This document shows positions 7,531 to 15,370 of a stretch of 19,019 nt of DNA, in pieces. The stretch spans positions 1-19,019 of the forward strand of contig JASGGU010000075.1 in the NCBI GenBank assembly GCA_047602645.1, read 5' to 3'. Under the pieces are notes generated by a model. The model had not been told where the DNA came from and did no database searches. It saw only the letters and a list, made by a program, of their open reading frames with translations. The stretch is from JAEYFP01 sp047602645 (GTDB taxonomy: Bacteria > Bacillota > Clostridia > Lachnospirales > Lachnospiraceae). Position 1 is the first letter of the stretch; the number at the start of each line of letters is the position of its first letter. The position numbers were made by a program, and so were the translations under genes.

Positions 7531-8892
7531 ATGGAGGAATGGAAGCGTACGGATATTTTGGGGGAAAGAGAAAAATCGATTCTTACAAAACGAACGGATG
7601 GCTGTTCCGGAAACGGGATGCATTGTGATGCGGATTCCGTTTCCGGCTCGGTCAGTCAGCGTGCCTGCGTTTATTGCGGTGCGAGGGTAGTCCTGAATCC
7701 GATTACGGATGCTTATCATATTATCCACGGACCGATCGGATGTTCAAGCTATACATGGGATATCAGAGGAAGCCTGACAAGCGGCGAGGACATATACCGA
7801 AACAGCTTCTGTACGGATTTGAGGGAGACAGACATCATATTCGGAGGGGGTGTGAAGCTGGAAAAAGCGATTAATGAATTGGCAGACGTTCAGCATCCCA
7901 AATTGGTGTTTGTTTATTCGACCTGTATTGTCGGAGTAATCGGGGATGATGTGGATGCCATATGCAGACAGATGACTGAAAAACATCATATACCGGTAAT
8001 ACCGGTAAAATCTCCGGGCTTTTCCGGGAATAAATCTACGGGCTACCGCATGGCGTGCGATGCGATCATGCAGGTGATTCGGCCATTTAAAAATGAGAAA
8101 AAATTGAAAGGGGTTAATATTCTGGGAGATTATAATCTGGCAGGTGAAATGTGGATTATAAAAAACTATCTGGCTGAAATAGGGGTTCCGGTTGTATCCT
8201 CTTTTACCGGTGACTGCTCCTATGAGGAAATGATTCAGGCGCCTCAGGCAGCTCTGAATGTTGTGCAGTGTGCGGGCTCCAGTACCTACCTTGCCAATCG
8301 AATGGAGGAGGAGTTCGAAATTCCTTATATGAAAGTCAGTTTTTTCGGAATTGAGGATACGACAAGCTCGCTGATCCGGATTGCAGAGGCAATGCAGGAT
8401 GAGGAGGCAAGGAAAAAGGCTGTGGATTTTTGCCGGAAAAGGACCGAAGAGATGCAGGACTTCATCAGGCAGTACAGGGAAAATCTGAAGGGAAGGCGTG
8501 CGGCGATTTATGTGGGCGGAGGGTTTAAGGCAATCTCTCTGATCCGGCAGTTCGCATTTATGGGAATGAAAACAGTAGTGGTAGGTACCCAGACCGGAAA
8601 GAGAGAGGACTATGAGGTGATAGAAAGCCTTGTTGATGAGGATACGGTAATATTGGATGATGCAAATCCCGCGGAGCTGGAAATATTTATGAAGGAAAAG
8701 GGTGCCGATATTCTTGTGGGTGGTGTCAAGGAAAGGCCGTTGGCATATAAGCTCGGTGTCGCATTCTGCGATCATAATCATGAGAGAAAGCATGCGCTTG
8801 CCGGATTTGAAGGAGTTTACCATTTTACAAAGGAGATTAATGAGAGTATCCATAGTCCTGTGTGGGAGCTGGTAAAGGAGGGAAGCCTATGA
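7531..8892 (+). CDS. nifE: Nitrogenase iron-molybdenum cofactor biosynthesis protein NifE
   Basis: NifE (453 residues) is a NifD paralogue that pairs with NifN as the scaffold where the NifB product is matured, before Mo and homocitrate insertion. Conserved cysteines are C46/C49 (RACVYCGAR), C71 (GPIGCSSYTW), C132 (STCIVGVIGDD) and C247 (VVQCAGSS). The cofactor-binding histidine region of NifD (HSYDY) is replaced by an AFCDHNHERKHALAGFEG stretch, which separates it from NifD. The start is ATG 7531, with AAAGGAG 8 bases upstream; an in-frame GTG at 7468 would run through the hairpin and adds unconserved residues. The last bases overlap the nifN-B start as ATGA, implying coupled translation of the two scaffold partners. 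Confidence 0.95.
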   Translation: MEEWKRTDILGEREKSILTKRTDGCSGNGMHCDADSVSGSVSQRACVYCGARVVLNPITDAYHIIHGPIGCSSYTWDIRGSLTSGEDIYRNSFCTDLRETDIIFGGGVKLEKAINELADVQHPKLVFVYSTCIVGVIGDDVDAICRQMTEKHHIPVIPVKSPGFSGNKSTGYRMACDAIMQVIRPFKNEKKLKGVNILGDYNLAGEMWIIKNYLAEIGVPVVSSFTGDCSYEEMIQAPQAALNVVQCAGSSTYLANRMEEEFEIPYMKVSFFGIEDTTSSLIRIAEAMQDEEARKKAVDFCRKRTEEMQDFIRQYRENLKGRRAAIYVGGGFKAISLIRQFAFMGMKTVVVGTQTGKREDYEVIESLVDEDTVILDDANPAELEIFMKEKGADILVGGVKERPLAYKLGVAFCDHNHERKHALAGFEGVYHFTKEINESIHSPVWELVKEGSL

Positions 8893-11525
8893 AGACAGAG
8901 GTGAAGTCGCTGGTCGGGTTGAATACGAATCCTTGCAAAATGTGTATGTCGATGGGTGCCTCCACGGCATTTTGCGGTCTGAAGGAATGTATGACGATTC
9001 TTCATGGTTCACAAGGCTGTGCGACCTATATCCGCAGACACATGGCGACGCACTATAACGAGCCGGTTGACATTGCGTCCTCGTCTCTTACGGAGCAGGG
9101 TACGGTATATGGAGGAGAATCAAATTTAAAAAAAGGACTGAAAAATCTGATTCAGCTATATCATCCAAAGATAATAGGAATCATGACGACCTGTCTGGCC
9201 GAAACAATCGGAGAAGATGTGAAGGGGATTGTCGAAAGATTTCTGGAAGAAAATCCGGAGCACAGGAATCTGACTATCATTCCGGTCGCTTCTCCGGGAT
9301 ACGGCGGAACACAGTATGAGGGCTATCTGGCCGCGGTGAATGCCATGGTAGCGGTACCTGCGCTTACAAAAGAACGAAATAACAAAGTCAATGTAATTCT
9401 TCCGCCATATAGTCCGGCCGATGTCAGGTTTTTGAAGCAATCCTTTGAAGAATTTGAAATTGATGCTATTTTTGTTCCGGATATTTCGGAAAATCTGGAC
9501 GGAGGATATGCAGAAGAATATAAGCGGCTGCCCCAAGGGGGTACCTGTGCGGAAGAACTGCTTCAGATGGGGGGAGCAAGGCTGACAATAGAAATTTCAG
9601 ACATTGACACCGCGGTTTCTCCTGCCAAAACACTGGAGGAAAAATATGCGGTACCGTACCGGAAAATAAAATCTCCGGTAGGTCTGGCGGCCACGGACCG
9701 GTTCTATAAGCTGCTGTCAGAAATTTCGGGCAGGGAGATTCCGCCCCATCTGGTACGGGAAAGAGCCAGATATATGGATGGTATCATCGATTCACACAAG
9801 TATAACGCTGCCGGACGCGCGGTCGTATACGGCGAACCTGAATTTGTCGTATCAACTGTAAAATTTTGTGCGGAAAATGGAATTATGCCGGTTGTTGCAG
9901 CCACGGGAAGTGTTTTTCCTGAAATAAAGGATGAGATTGGAGAGGCTGTTCAGGCACTTGGAAAACGGTATTTAATTGACGATTATCTGATTATGGACGA
10001 TGCGGACTTTAAGGATATTGAAGAGGCGGCAGTTAATTATCATGCAAACGTCATGATAGGGAACTCTGACGGAAGGAGAATCGAAGAAGCGCTTAAGCTC
10101 CCGCTCGTCAGAAGGTCATTTCCGATCCATGACAGAATTGGCGGACAAAGACTCAGAACCTTGGGTTATGCAGGCTCACTCGGCTTTCTGGATGAAATTA
10201 CAAACGCGCTGCTTACCGTGACGGAAAGTACGTTCAGAGATATGATATACAAAGAATATTATGAGGGAAGTCCAATAGAACGAAAATCCACCGAACAGAT
10301 AACAGGAATGAAGGGAATGTCTGAGGAAATGCTCAAAAAGACGATGGAGCATCCGTGTTACAATTGCGCCGGACATAAATTTGCCAGAATTCATCTCCCG
10401 GTGGCTCCCGCATGTAATGTACAGTGTAACTACTGCGTAAGAAAGTTTGACTGTCCGAATGAAAGCCGTCCGGGTGTGACCAGCCAGATTCTTACGCCTG
10501 AGCAGGCGCTTGAAAGATATCGGGCGGTAAAAGAAAAAATGCCGAACCTGACAGTAGTGGGGATTGCGGGACCGGGGGACTCGCTGGCCTCTAATTATCA
10601 GGAAGTGAAGCGTACACTCGAACTGATCAGGGAGTTTGATAAGGATGTTACTTTCTGCATTTCGACAAACGGGCTGATGCTCCCGTTTTATGCTAAAGAG
10701 CTTGCGGAGCTCGGCGTGTCCCATGTTACGGTTACTATGAGTGCGGTAGATCCGAAGATAAGCGGGAAGATTTACGAACATATTGAATATCTGGGAAACA
10801 ACTATGAGGGGGATGCCGCAGGTGCGATTATGCTGTCCAATCAGCTGTCGGGTATTCGTTTACTGCAGGAAAACGGAATTGTTTGCAAAGTAAATATTGT
10901 GGCCTTAAAGGGAATCAATGAGGAGCATATTCCGCAAGTGGTTCAAACCTGTAAGGATATGGGTGTTTATATTACAAATATTATGCAGATGATACCGGTT
11001 CGGGGCAGCGCATTTGAAGCCCTTCCAATGGTAAGCAATATGGAAATTCAAAAGCTGAGGACCAAATGCAGTCAAATTATGAAGCAGATGTTTCACTGCA
11101 GACAGTGCAGGGCAGATGCCGTGGGTACGCTTGATAATGACGTATCGGTCGATTTGGAGAGCTTTCTGGATCCCCGGAAGAAAACGGACAAAGAAATTCG
11201 CTTTGCGGTGGCATCCAAAAACGGTCTTTATGTGGATCTTCATTTCGGGCATGCCGAGGAATTCTATATTTATGATTATAAAAACGGGGAAATACATTTT
11301 AAAGGAAAAAGAAGTGTGCAGAAATATTGTGAAGGGGTGCAGTATTGCGATGAAAAAGAAGATAAGATTTCAAAGGCAATGGGCGCATTAGGCGACTGCA
11401 ATGGTGTGATTGCAATGAGAATTGGGGAATCACCGAGAATCAGGCTGAAGGAAAGAGGAATTGCGGCTATTTCCACTTATGAAAAAATCGAGCAGGCAAT
11501 CACGGAAGCAGTAGAAAAAATCTAA
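8889..11525 (+). CDS. nifN-B: NifN-NifB fusion with C-terminal NifX-like domain
   Basis: Single 878-residue protein with three parts. Residues 1 to about 440 are NifN, the NifE partner: NPCKMCMSMGA (C16, C19), HGSQGCATY (C44), TTCLAETIGED. Residues about 470-745 are NifB, the radical-SAM enzyme that builds the 8Fe cofactor core: HPCYNCAGHKFAR (C490, C493), then HLPVAPACNVQCNYC with the CX3CX2C SAM-cluster ligands C509, C513, C516. Residues about 768-878 are a NifX/NafY-type cofactor-binding domain (LHFGHAEEFYIYD). NifN-B fusions are known in C. pasteurianum and relatives; fusion links core synthesis to its scaffold. ATG 8889 overlaps the nifE stop (ATGA) and has GGAGG upstream; an in-frame GTG at 8862 lies inside nifE. 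The [2Fe-2S] ferredoxin gene follows by 14 bases. Confidence 0.96.
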   Translation: MKTEVKSLVGLNTNPCKMCMSMGASTAFCGLKECMTILHGSQGCATYIRRHMATHYNEPVDIASSSLTEQGTVYGGESNLKKGLKNLIQLYHPKIIGIMTTCLAETIGEDVKGIVERFLEENPEHRNLTIIPVASPGYGGTQYEGYLAAVNAMVAVPALTKERNNKVNVILPPYSPADVRFLKQSFEEFEIDAIFVPDISENLDGGYAEEYKRLPQGGTCAEELLQMGGARLTIEISDIDTAVSPAKTLEEKYAVPYRKIKSPVGLAATDRFYKLLSEISGREIPPHLVRERARYMDGIIDSHKYNAAGRAVVYGEPEFVVSTVKFCAENGIMPVVAATGSVFPEIKDEIGEAVQALGKRYLIDDYLIMDDADFKDIEEAAVNYHANVMIGNSDGRRIEEALKLPLVRRSFPIHDRIGGQRLRTLGYAGSLGFLDEITNALLTVTESTFRDMIYKEYYEGSPIERKSTEQITGMKGMSEEMLKKTMEHPCYNCAGHKFARIHLPVAPACNVQCNYCVRKFDCPNESRPGVTSQILTPEQALERYRAVKEKMPNLTVVGIAGPGDSLASNYQEVKRTLELIREFDKDVTFCISTNGLMLPFYAKELAELGVSHVTVTMSAVDPKISGKIYEHIEYLGNNYEGDAAGAIMLSNQLSGIRLLQENGIVCKVNIVALKGINEEHIPQVVQTCKDMGVYITNIMQMIPVRGSAFEALPMVSNMEIQKLRTKCSQIMKQMFHCRQCRADAVGTLDNDVSVDLESFLDPRKKTDKEIRFAVASKNGLYVDLHFGHAEEFYIYDYKNGEIHFKGKRSVQKYCEGVQYCDEKEDKISKAMGALGDCNGVIAMRIGESPRIRLKERGIAAISTYEKIEQAITEAVEKI

Positions 11526-11539
11526 AGGAGGATGGCAGT

Positions 11540-11848
11540 ATGGTTCAACCAAAGTATCATGTGTTTATTTGCACAAGCTGCAGAATTAACGGACAGCAGA
11601 AGGGTTATTGCTATCAGAAGGGAAGTGTTGATCTGGTTCAGGCATTCATGCAGGAAATTCAGGACAGGGGATTATCCGGAGAGGTAGTACTGAATAATAC
11701 GGGCTGCTTTGGAATCTGCGAAAAGGGCCCTATTGCTGTTGTATATCCGGAGGGTATCTGGTATGGCAATGTACATCCGGAGGATGTGGAGAGAATTTTT
11801 GACGAGCATTTCGAGGGAGGAAAACCAGTAGAGGATCTTATGATTTAA
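11540..11848 (+). CDS. Thioredoxin-like [2Fe-2S] ferredoxin, nif-associated
   Basis: The protein has 102 residues, the same length as the C. pasteurianum [2Fe-2S] ferredoxin, which it strongly resembles along its whole length (for example ICTSCRINGQQ, LNNTGCFGICEKGPIAVVYP, IWYGNVHPEDV). All five cysteines of that protein are conserved: C11, C14, C24, C56, C60; in that family C11, C56 and C60 plus C24 are ligands. The fold is thioredoxin-like, unrelated to plant-type ferredoxin. The C. pasteurianum protein is known to interact specifically with the MoFe protein, though its exact role is not settled. AAAGGAGG (11524-11531) overlaps the nifN-B stop, so the gene is part of the operon. Confidence 0.95.
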   Translation: MVQPKYHVFICTSCRINGQQKGYCYQKGSVDLVQAFMQEIQDRGLSGEVVLNNTGCFGICEKGPIAVVYPEGIWYGNVHPEDVERIFDEHFEGGKPVEDLMI

Positions 11849-11860
11849 CGGTGCCGGACG

Positions 11861-11875
11861 GAAGATAAAATCTTC
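11861..11875 (+). repeat. Small inverted repeat between the ferredoxin gene and nifV-omega
   Basis: GAAGAT (11861-11866), AAA, ATCTTC (11870-11875): six perfect pairs with a 3-base loop, in the 50-base gap before nifV-omega. There is no T-run after it, so it is not a terminator. It may be incidental or a minor mRNA element. Confidence 0.3.
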
Positions 11876-11898
11876 TATCGGGGACGGGAGGTGTATCT

Positions 11899-12891
11899 GT
11901 GATAAGAATAATAGATGCAACGTTAAGCTTACTTGACAGCTATGACCTGAATAAAAAGGCAATCTTCGCTTTTATTGAGCTTATGGGAGAAATAGGAATA
12001 AAGAGTCTGCAAATTTCTATTAATACCTATTATACAATGGAAGGGGAGCTGCCCGAGGGCTTTCAATATTATCTTGAGGTGGATACGGCTTCCTATATGA
12101 ACTGTATCTATCCGTCTCATGATAAGGAAGATATGTATTTTTTTGTCCCGAAGGAGCCTTGCGGAAAAAGAGAAATTGCCACCTATCATATCAACGGGAT
12201 GGAAGATCCGTTTAAAAGAGGGAATGTTGAAAAGAACGCGTTGAGGAAGGTAGTCGGTTTGGACAATTTGATACTTGGAGGTGCTGCGGCAGGAATTCTT
12301 GCTCTGAAAAAGGAATATGACCTGAGCCGGCTGTTTTTGTGTCCGGAGGACACCTATCACTGCGCGACTGCGATTGCATTGCTGTTTCTCCAGAATAAAG
12401 GGTACGCTGTCATCTCCAGTATGCTTGGGATTGAAAATAAAGCGGCCACGGAACAGATCCTGCTGGCACTGCATGTTCTTGAAAGATATATGGTGAACAA
12501 AAGTTTTAAGGGCATGGTAAAGATCAGGGATTGGCTGGAAAAAAACTTAAAGATCGACATTTCCCCGATGGCACCGATTTTGGGAAGAAGAATTTTTTGT
12601 GTAGAATCGGGGATCCATGTGGACGGCATATTAAAGAAGCCGACAAATTATGAGCCGTATGCGCCGGAGCTGGTAGGGCTGAGCAGGGAAATCGTACTTG
12701 GCAAGCACTCGGGCAGAAACTCCGTATCATACAAAATGAATGAACTGCAGCCGGGAATAAAGCCGGGGGAATGCTGCGAGATTATTCTGGAAGAAGTAAA
12801 GTATAAGAGCCGCACCAGCGGAAAGCGAGTGACAGACGATGAATTTATGGAGATTGTGGAAAGGGTTGGGCGGCATGAAGAGAATACTTAA
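11899..12891 (+). CDS. nifV-omega: Homocitrate synthase omega subunit (split NifV)
   Basis: The protein has 330 residues. In C. pasteurianum NifV is encoded as two polypeptides, omega and alpha, in this same order. The C-terminal part matches the region after the TIM barrel in homocitrate and isopropylmalate synthases: CVESGIHVDGILKKPTNYEPY (about 234-254) and LGKHSGRNSVSYKM (about 267-280). The N-terminal part looks like a degenerate copy of the barrel: IDATLSLLDSYDL stands where active enzymes have DTTLRDGEQ, and the metal-binding HXH is not recognisable. It is therefore expected to be inactive alone and to complete the alpha subunit. The start is GTG 11899, 5 bases after GGGAGGTG (11886-11893). 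It overlaps nifV-alpha by 17 bases. Confidence 0.9.
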   Translation: MIRIIDATLSLLDSYDLNKKAIFAFIELMGEIGIKSLQISINTYYTMEGELPEGFQYYLEVDTASYMNCIYPSHDKEDMYFFVPKEPCGKREIATYHINGMEDPFKRGNVEKNALRKVVGLDNLILGGAAAGILALKKEYDLSRLFLCPEDTYHCATAIALLFLQNKGYAVISSMLGIENKAATEQILLALHVLERYMVNKSFKGMVKIRDWLEKNLKIDISPMAPILGRRIFCVESGIHVDGILKKPTNYEPYAPELVGLSREIVLGKHSGRNSVSYKMNELQPGIKPGECCEIILEEVKYKSRTSGKRVTDDEFMEIVERVGRHEENT

Positions 12892-13693
12892 AATTGTGGA
12901 TACAACCTTGCGGGATGGGGAACAGTGTTCCGGAGTTGTACTTTTTCCCTCGGATAAGGTGCGTCTGTCACTTCTTCTGGATGAGATCGGCGTATATGAG
13001 ATTGAAGTGGGCATCTATGACAGAAAAACAGAGGGCAGGGATTATCTGCCTGAAATCATGGAAAGAAAAAAGCAGGCTCGGATTTCCCTGTGGGCCAGAT
13101 TAGATCCGAAGGATGTCATGGAGGCATGTCACCAAAAGCCGGACACTATTCATATTGCGGTACCGGTCAGTTATGTGCAGATTTATTCCAAACTGAATAA
13201 AAACAAGGCATGGGTGGAGAGGCAGCTGACAGAATGTATGAGAATTGCCGGGGATTTCAGAGTGGAGGTTGCTCTTGGATTTGAGGATTGTTCCAGAGCG
13301 GATATTGGATTTATGATCAGGCTTGCTTTGCTGGCGGAGAAGCTCGGAGCAAAAACAATTCGTCTTGCCGATACGGTCGGCATATTCGCACCGGTCAAGG
13401 CAGGAAATCTTGTTTCTGAAATAAGGTCGCATTTCTCGTTGAAAATAGAGGCACATGAGCATAATGATTTCGGAATGGCTGTTGCCAACTCGATAGAGAT
13501 GGCAAATATGGGCGCCGAACTGATAGACTGCACACTCTTGGGAATCGGAGAGAGAGCGGGCAATTGCAGCATGTATGAGTTTATTCAGGCATCTGAATCC
13601 CGATTTGATACCGGTGTAGATAAAAAAGGAATTCTTAGGGCAATGAGCATGCTTACAGAAATGTTGTCATTGAGAAATGAAAAATTTATATGA
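12875..13693 (+). CDS. nifV-alpha: Homocitrate synthase alpha subunit (split NifV)
   Basis: The 272-residue catalytic TIM barrel of homocitrate synthase condenses acetyl-CoA with 2-oxoglutarate to give homocitrate, the organic ligand of FeMo-cofactor. Motifs are IVDTTLRDGEQCSG (about 7-20), LADTVGIFAP and the metal-binding H194 and H196 in AHEHNDFGMAVANS, then LLGIGERAGNCS. The protein ends after the barrel, since the C-terminal domains are on NifV-omega. The start is ATG 12875 inside the end of nifV-omega (17-base overlap), giving MKRILKIVDTTLRDGE; the ribosome binding site there is weak (AAGGG/GGGCGG), so coupled translation with omega is likely. Confidence 0.92.
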   Translation: MKRILKIVDTTLRDGEQCSGVVLFPSDKVRLSLLLDEIGVYEIEVGIYDRKTEGRDYLPEIMERKKQARISLWARLDPKDVMEACHQKPDTIHIAVPVSYVQIYSKLNKNKAWVERQLTECMRIAGDFRVEVALGFEDCSRADIGFMIRLALLAEKLGAKTIRLADTVGIFAPVKAGNLVSEIRSHFSLKIEAHEHNDFGMAVANSIEMANMGAELIDCTLLGIGERAGNCSMYEFIQASESRFDTGVDKKGILRAMSMLTEMLSLRNEKFI

Positions 13694-13718
13694 AAAACTT
13701 GAAAGAAGGAGGAGCCCC

Positions 13719-14333
13719 TTGGATCGGATTGCGGTTTTTCTGAACAAATACAATCAGATGGCAGACTTTTATGAATGTGTCTGCTATGAAATATATGAAC
13801 GGAATGAGCAGGGGTATCAAATTGCGGAAAGAAAACAATTTCCAAAAATTCAGCCATCCGTGCCCTCACAGATCAGAGAGGATGTCGGGCGGTTGGCGGG
13901 ACAGATGGAAAATTGCAATGTAGCAGCTTTTGGCTATATTGCAGGAATTCCTTACCATATGTTTGATCGGTCCGGATTTCGCATTTTTCAGATGAGAGAA
14001 TACTCCAAGACGGCTTTAAACGCCGTATTTGATGACTTGAAGAGTGTTGAGAGAATTGCGGCAAAGCGGGAAGCGGAGATGAAAAAGGCGCTTCCCGTGG
14101 AAACGGAAATCCCGGGAATCTTTTATTTAGATATGATGAAAGCACAGGAGGCAAATCCGGGACTGTCTACGAAGCAAGCGCTGCTTCCTTTTTTGGAATC
14201 GACTCCTTTTTTGGAGCTGCGCCTTAGATGTGCACATACTCCTTTGTGGCTTGAAGGAGATGAAAGATTTACACTGAAAACGAAAGAGGCAGGAATGGGA
14301 TATCTTGCCGTAATCAATAAAAATCAATGCTGA
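13719..14333 (+). CDS. AnfO-like nitrogenase accessory protein
   Basis: The 204-residue soluble protein resembles the AnfO family (Fe-only nitrogenase accessory protein). Features I recognise are the N-terminus RIAVFLNKYNQMADFYE, the middle GYIAGIPYHMFDRSGFRIFQM, a lysine/glutamate-rich linker (about 110-130) and the C-terminal block LSTKQALLPFLESTPFLELRLRCAHTPLW. The function of AnfO is not firmly known; it is required or linked to the Fe-only system where studied. No anfHDGK genes are in the window, so here it is associated with Mo-nitrogenase. The likely start is TTG 13719: AAGGAGG (13706-13712) stands 6 bases upstream and family members begin near (D)RIAVFLN. An in-frame ATG at 13677 lies inside nifV-alpha without a signal. 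The next gene starts 12 bases after the stop. Confidence 0.7.
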   Translation: MDRIAVFLNKYNQMADFYECVCYEIYERNEQGYQIAERKQFPKIQPSVPSQIREDVGRLAGQMENCNVAAFGYIAGIPYHMFDRSGFRIFQMREYSKTALNAVFDDLKSVERIAAKREAEMKKALPVETEIPGIFYLDMMKAQEANPGLSTKQALLPFLESTPFLELRLRCAHTPLWLEGDERFTLKTKEAGMGYLAVINKNQC

Positions 14334-14345
14334 GAGGTGATGGGT

Positions 14346-15365
14346 ATGGTAAATTATCTGGCAATTGATAGCAAACATCTTCAAATAGAGCATGGAATCC
14401 TTGGAGGTGTGACCTATTTTGAAACCTATGAAACGGGAGAGTTAAAGAGTGTAAAGCTGAATGAAAAAAATTTAATACTGACGTATGCAGGGGAGCTTAT
14501 TCCTGCATTTACGGAGACAACGAGAAGAAAGAATAAGCCGGCACTGGAATTTTTCGAGAGCGGCCTGACAAAGGCAGTTGTGCTTGAGGAACAAACAGAG
14601 GTTGAAACGCCGATCGGAACATTGCCATCCGAATATATTACTTTTTATCCGTCGGGAGAAATACACAGGGTTTTTATAACCGACGGAAAAATCAGCGGCT
14701 TCTGGTCGGAGGAGGAAGAAAAGAAATGCGGGGTTCCGCTGTCATTTGAGCTGGGATTTGCTAAATTCACCGCTTATTTGTCCGGAATCTGTTTTTTTCG
14801 GAGTGGGTGCATAAAAAGCATTACACTTTATCCCGGCGAGCATATTGAAGTGATGACCCCGGCAGGGAAACTTGAAGCCAGAACAGGCTTTTCTATGTAT
14901 GAGACCGGCAAGCTGGAATCCGTTGAGCCATTCTCGTCTGTTTTGGTTAACACCCCGATCGGAAAACTTACGGCTTATGATCCGGAGGCGATAGGTATTC
15001 ATGCCGACAGTAATTCACTGCAGTTTGACAAGGAGGGCAGGCTGACGGGGCTTTCCACAGTGCAAAACAGAATTCTTGCACAGACGCCACGGGAGGAATT
15101 TGTCATCATGAGGCCGGTGAAGGCCGTTCATCCGCTCTATGATGATATATGGATCCAATTGCCGATGAAGGTCAATTTTGATTATGAATCGGATACAGTA
15201 AGTGTACAATCCGATATTCAGAGAAAATTTTCCATGGCGCTAACAAAATTTACGATTCAGGAAATCCAATCCGAAAAAATAGAATGCTCTCCGGCAGATT
15301 GCGCGGCGTGCTCTCTTTGCGGGAGTAAAAATGAAATGATGAATCCGGTTGGCCGCAAGCTATGA
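14346..15365 (+). CDS. Unrecognised repeat protein with C-terminal CX4CX2CX2C cluster, end of nif operon
   Basis: I do not recognise this 339-residue protein by name. It has no signal peptide or membrane segment. It contains about six imperfect repeats built on [Y/F]xxGx[L/I]xx[V/I], at about 28 (YETG), 70 (FESG), 101 (YPSG), 151 (FRSG), 185 (YETG) and 228 (DKEG), several followed by TP[I/A]G at 88, 171 and 203. This is MORN-like beta-repeat architecture. The tail carries C314, C319, C322 and C325 (CSPADCAACSLCG), a possible Fe-S or zinc site, followed by 14 residues. AGAGGTG (14333-14339) points to ATG 14346. It directly follows the AnfO-like gene and ends the nif run, so a role in metal-cluster delivery, assembly or regulation is an inference from context only. 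Confidence 0.85.
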   Translation: MVNYLAIDSKHLQIEHGILGGVTYFETYETGELKSVKLNEKNLILTYAGELIPAFTETTRRKNKPALEFFESGLTKAVVLEEQTEVETPIGTLPSEYITFYPSGEIHRVFITDGKISGFWSEEEEKKCGVPLSFELGFAKFTAYLSGICFFRSGCIKSITLYPGEHIEVMTPAGKLEARTGFSMYETGKLESVEPFSSVLVNTPIGKLTAYDPEAIGIHADSNSLQFDKEGRLTGLSTVQNRILAQTPREEFVIMRPVKAVHPLYDDIWIQLPMKVNFDYESDTVSVQSDIQRKFSMALTKFTIQEIQSEKIECSPADCAACSLCGSKNEMMNPVGRKL

Positions 15366-15370
15366 ATAAC

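Noticed and set aside
7744..8853. Long open frame on the minus strand inside nifE (369 codons)
   Set aside because: It lies wholly opposite nifE, has no recognisable domain, and its composition (His/Ile/Phe/Arg-rich) is typical of a shadow frame.
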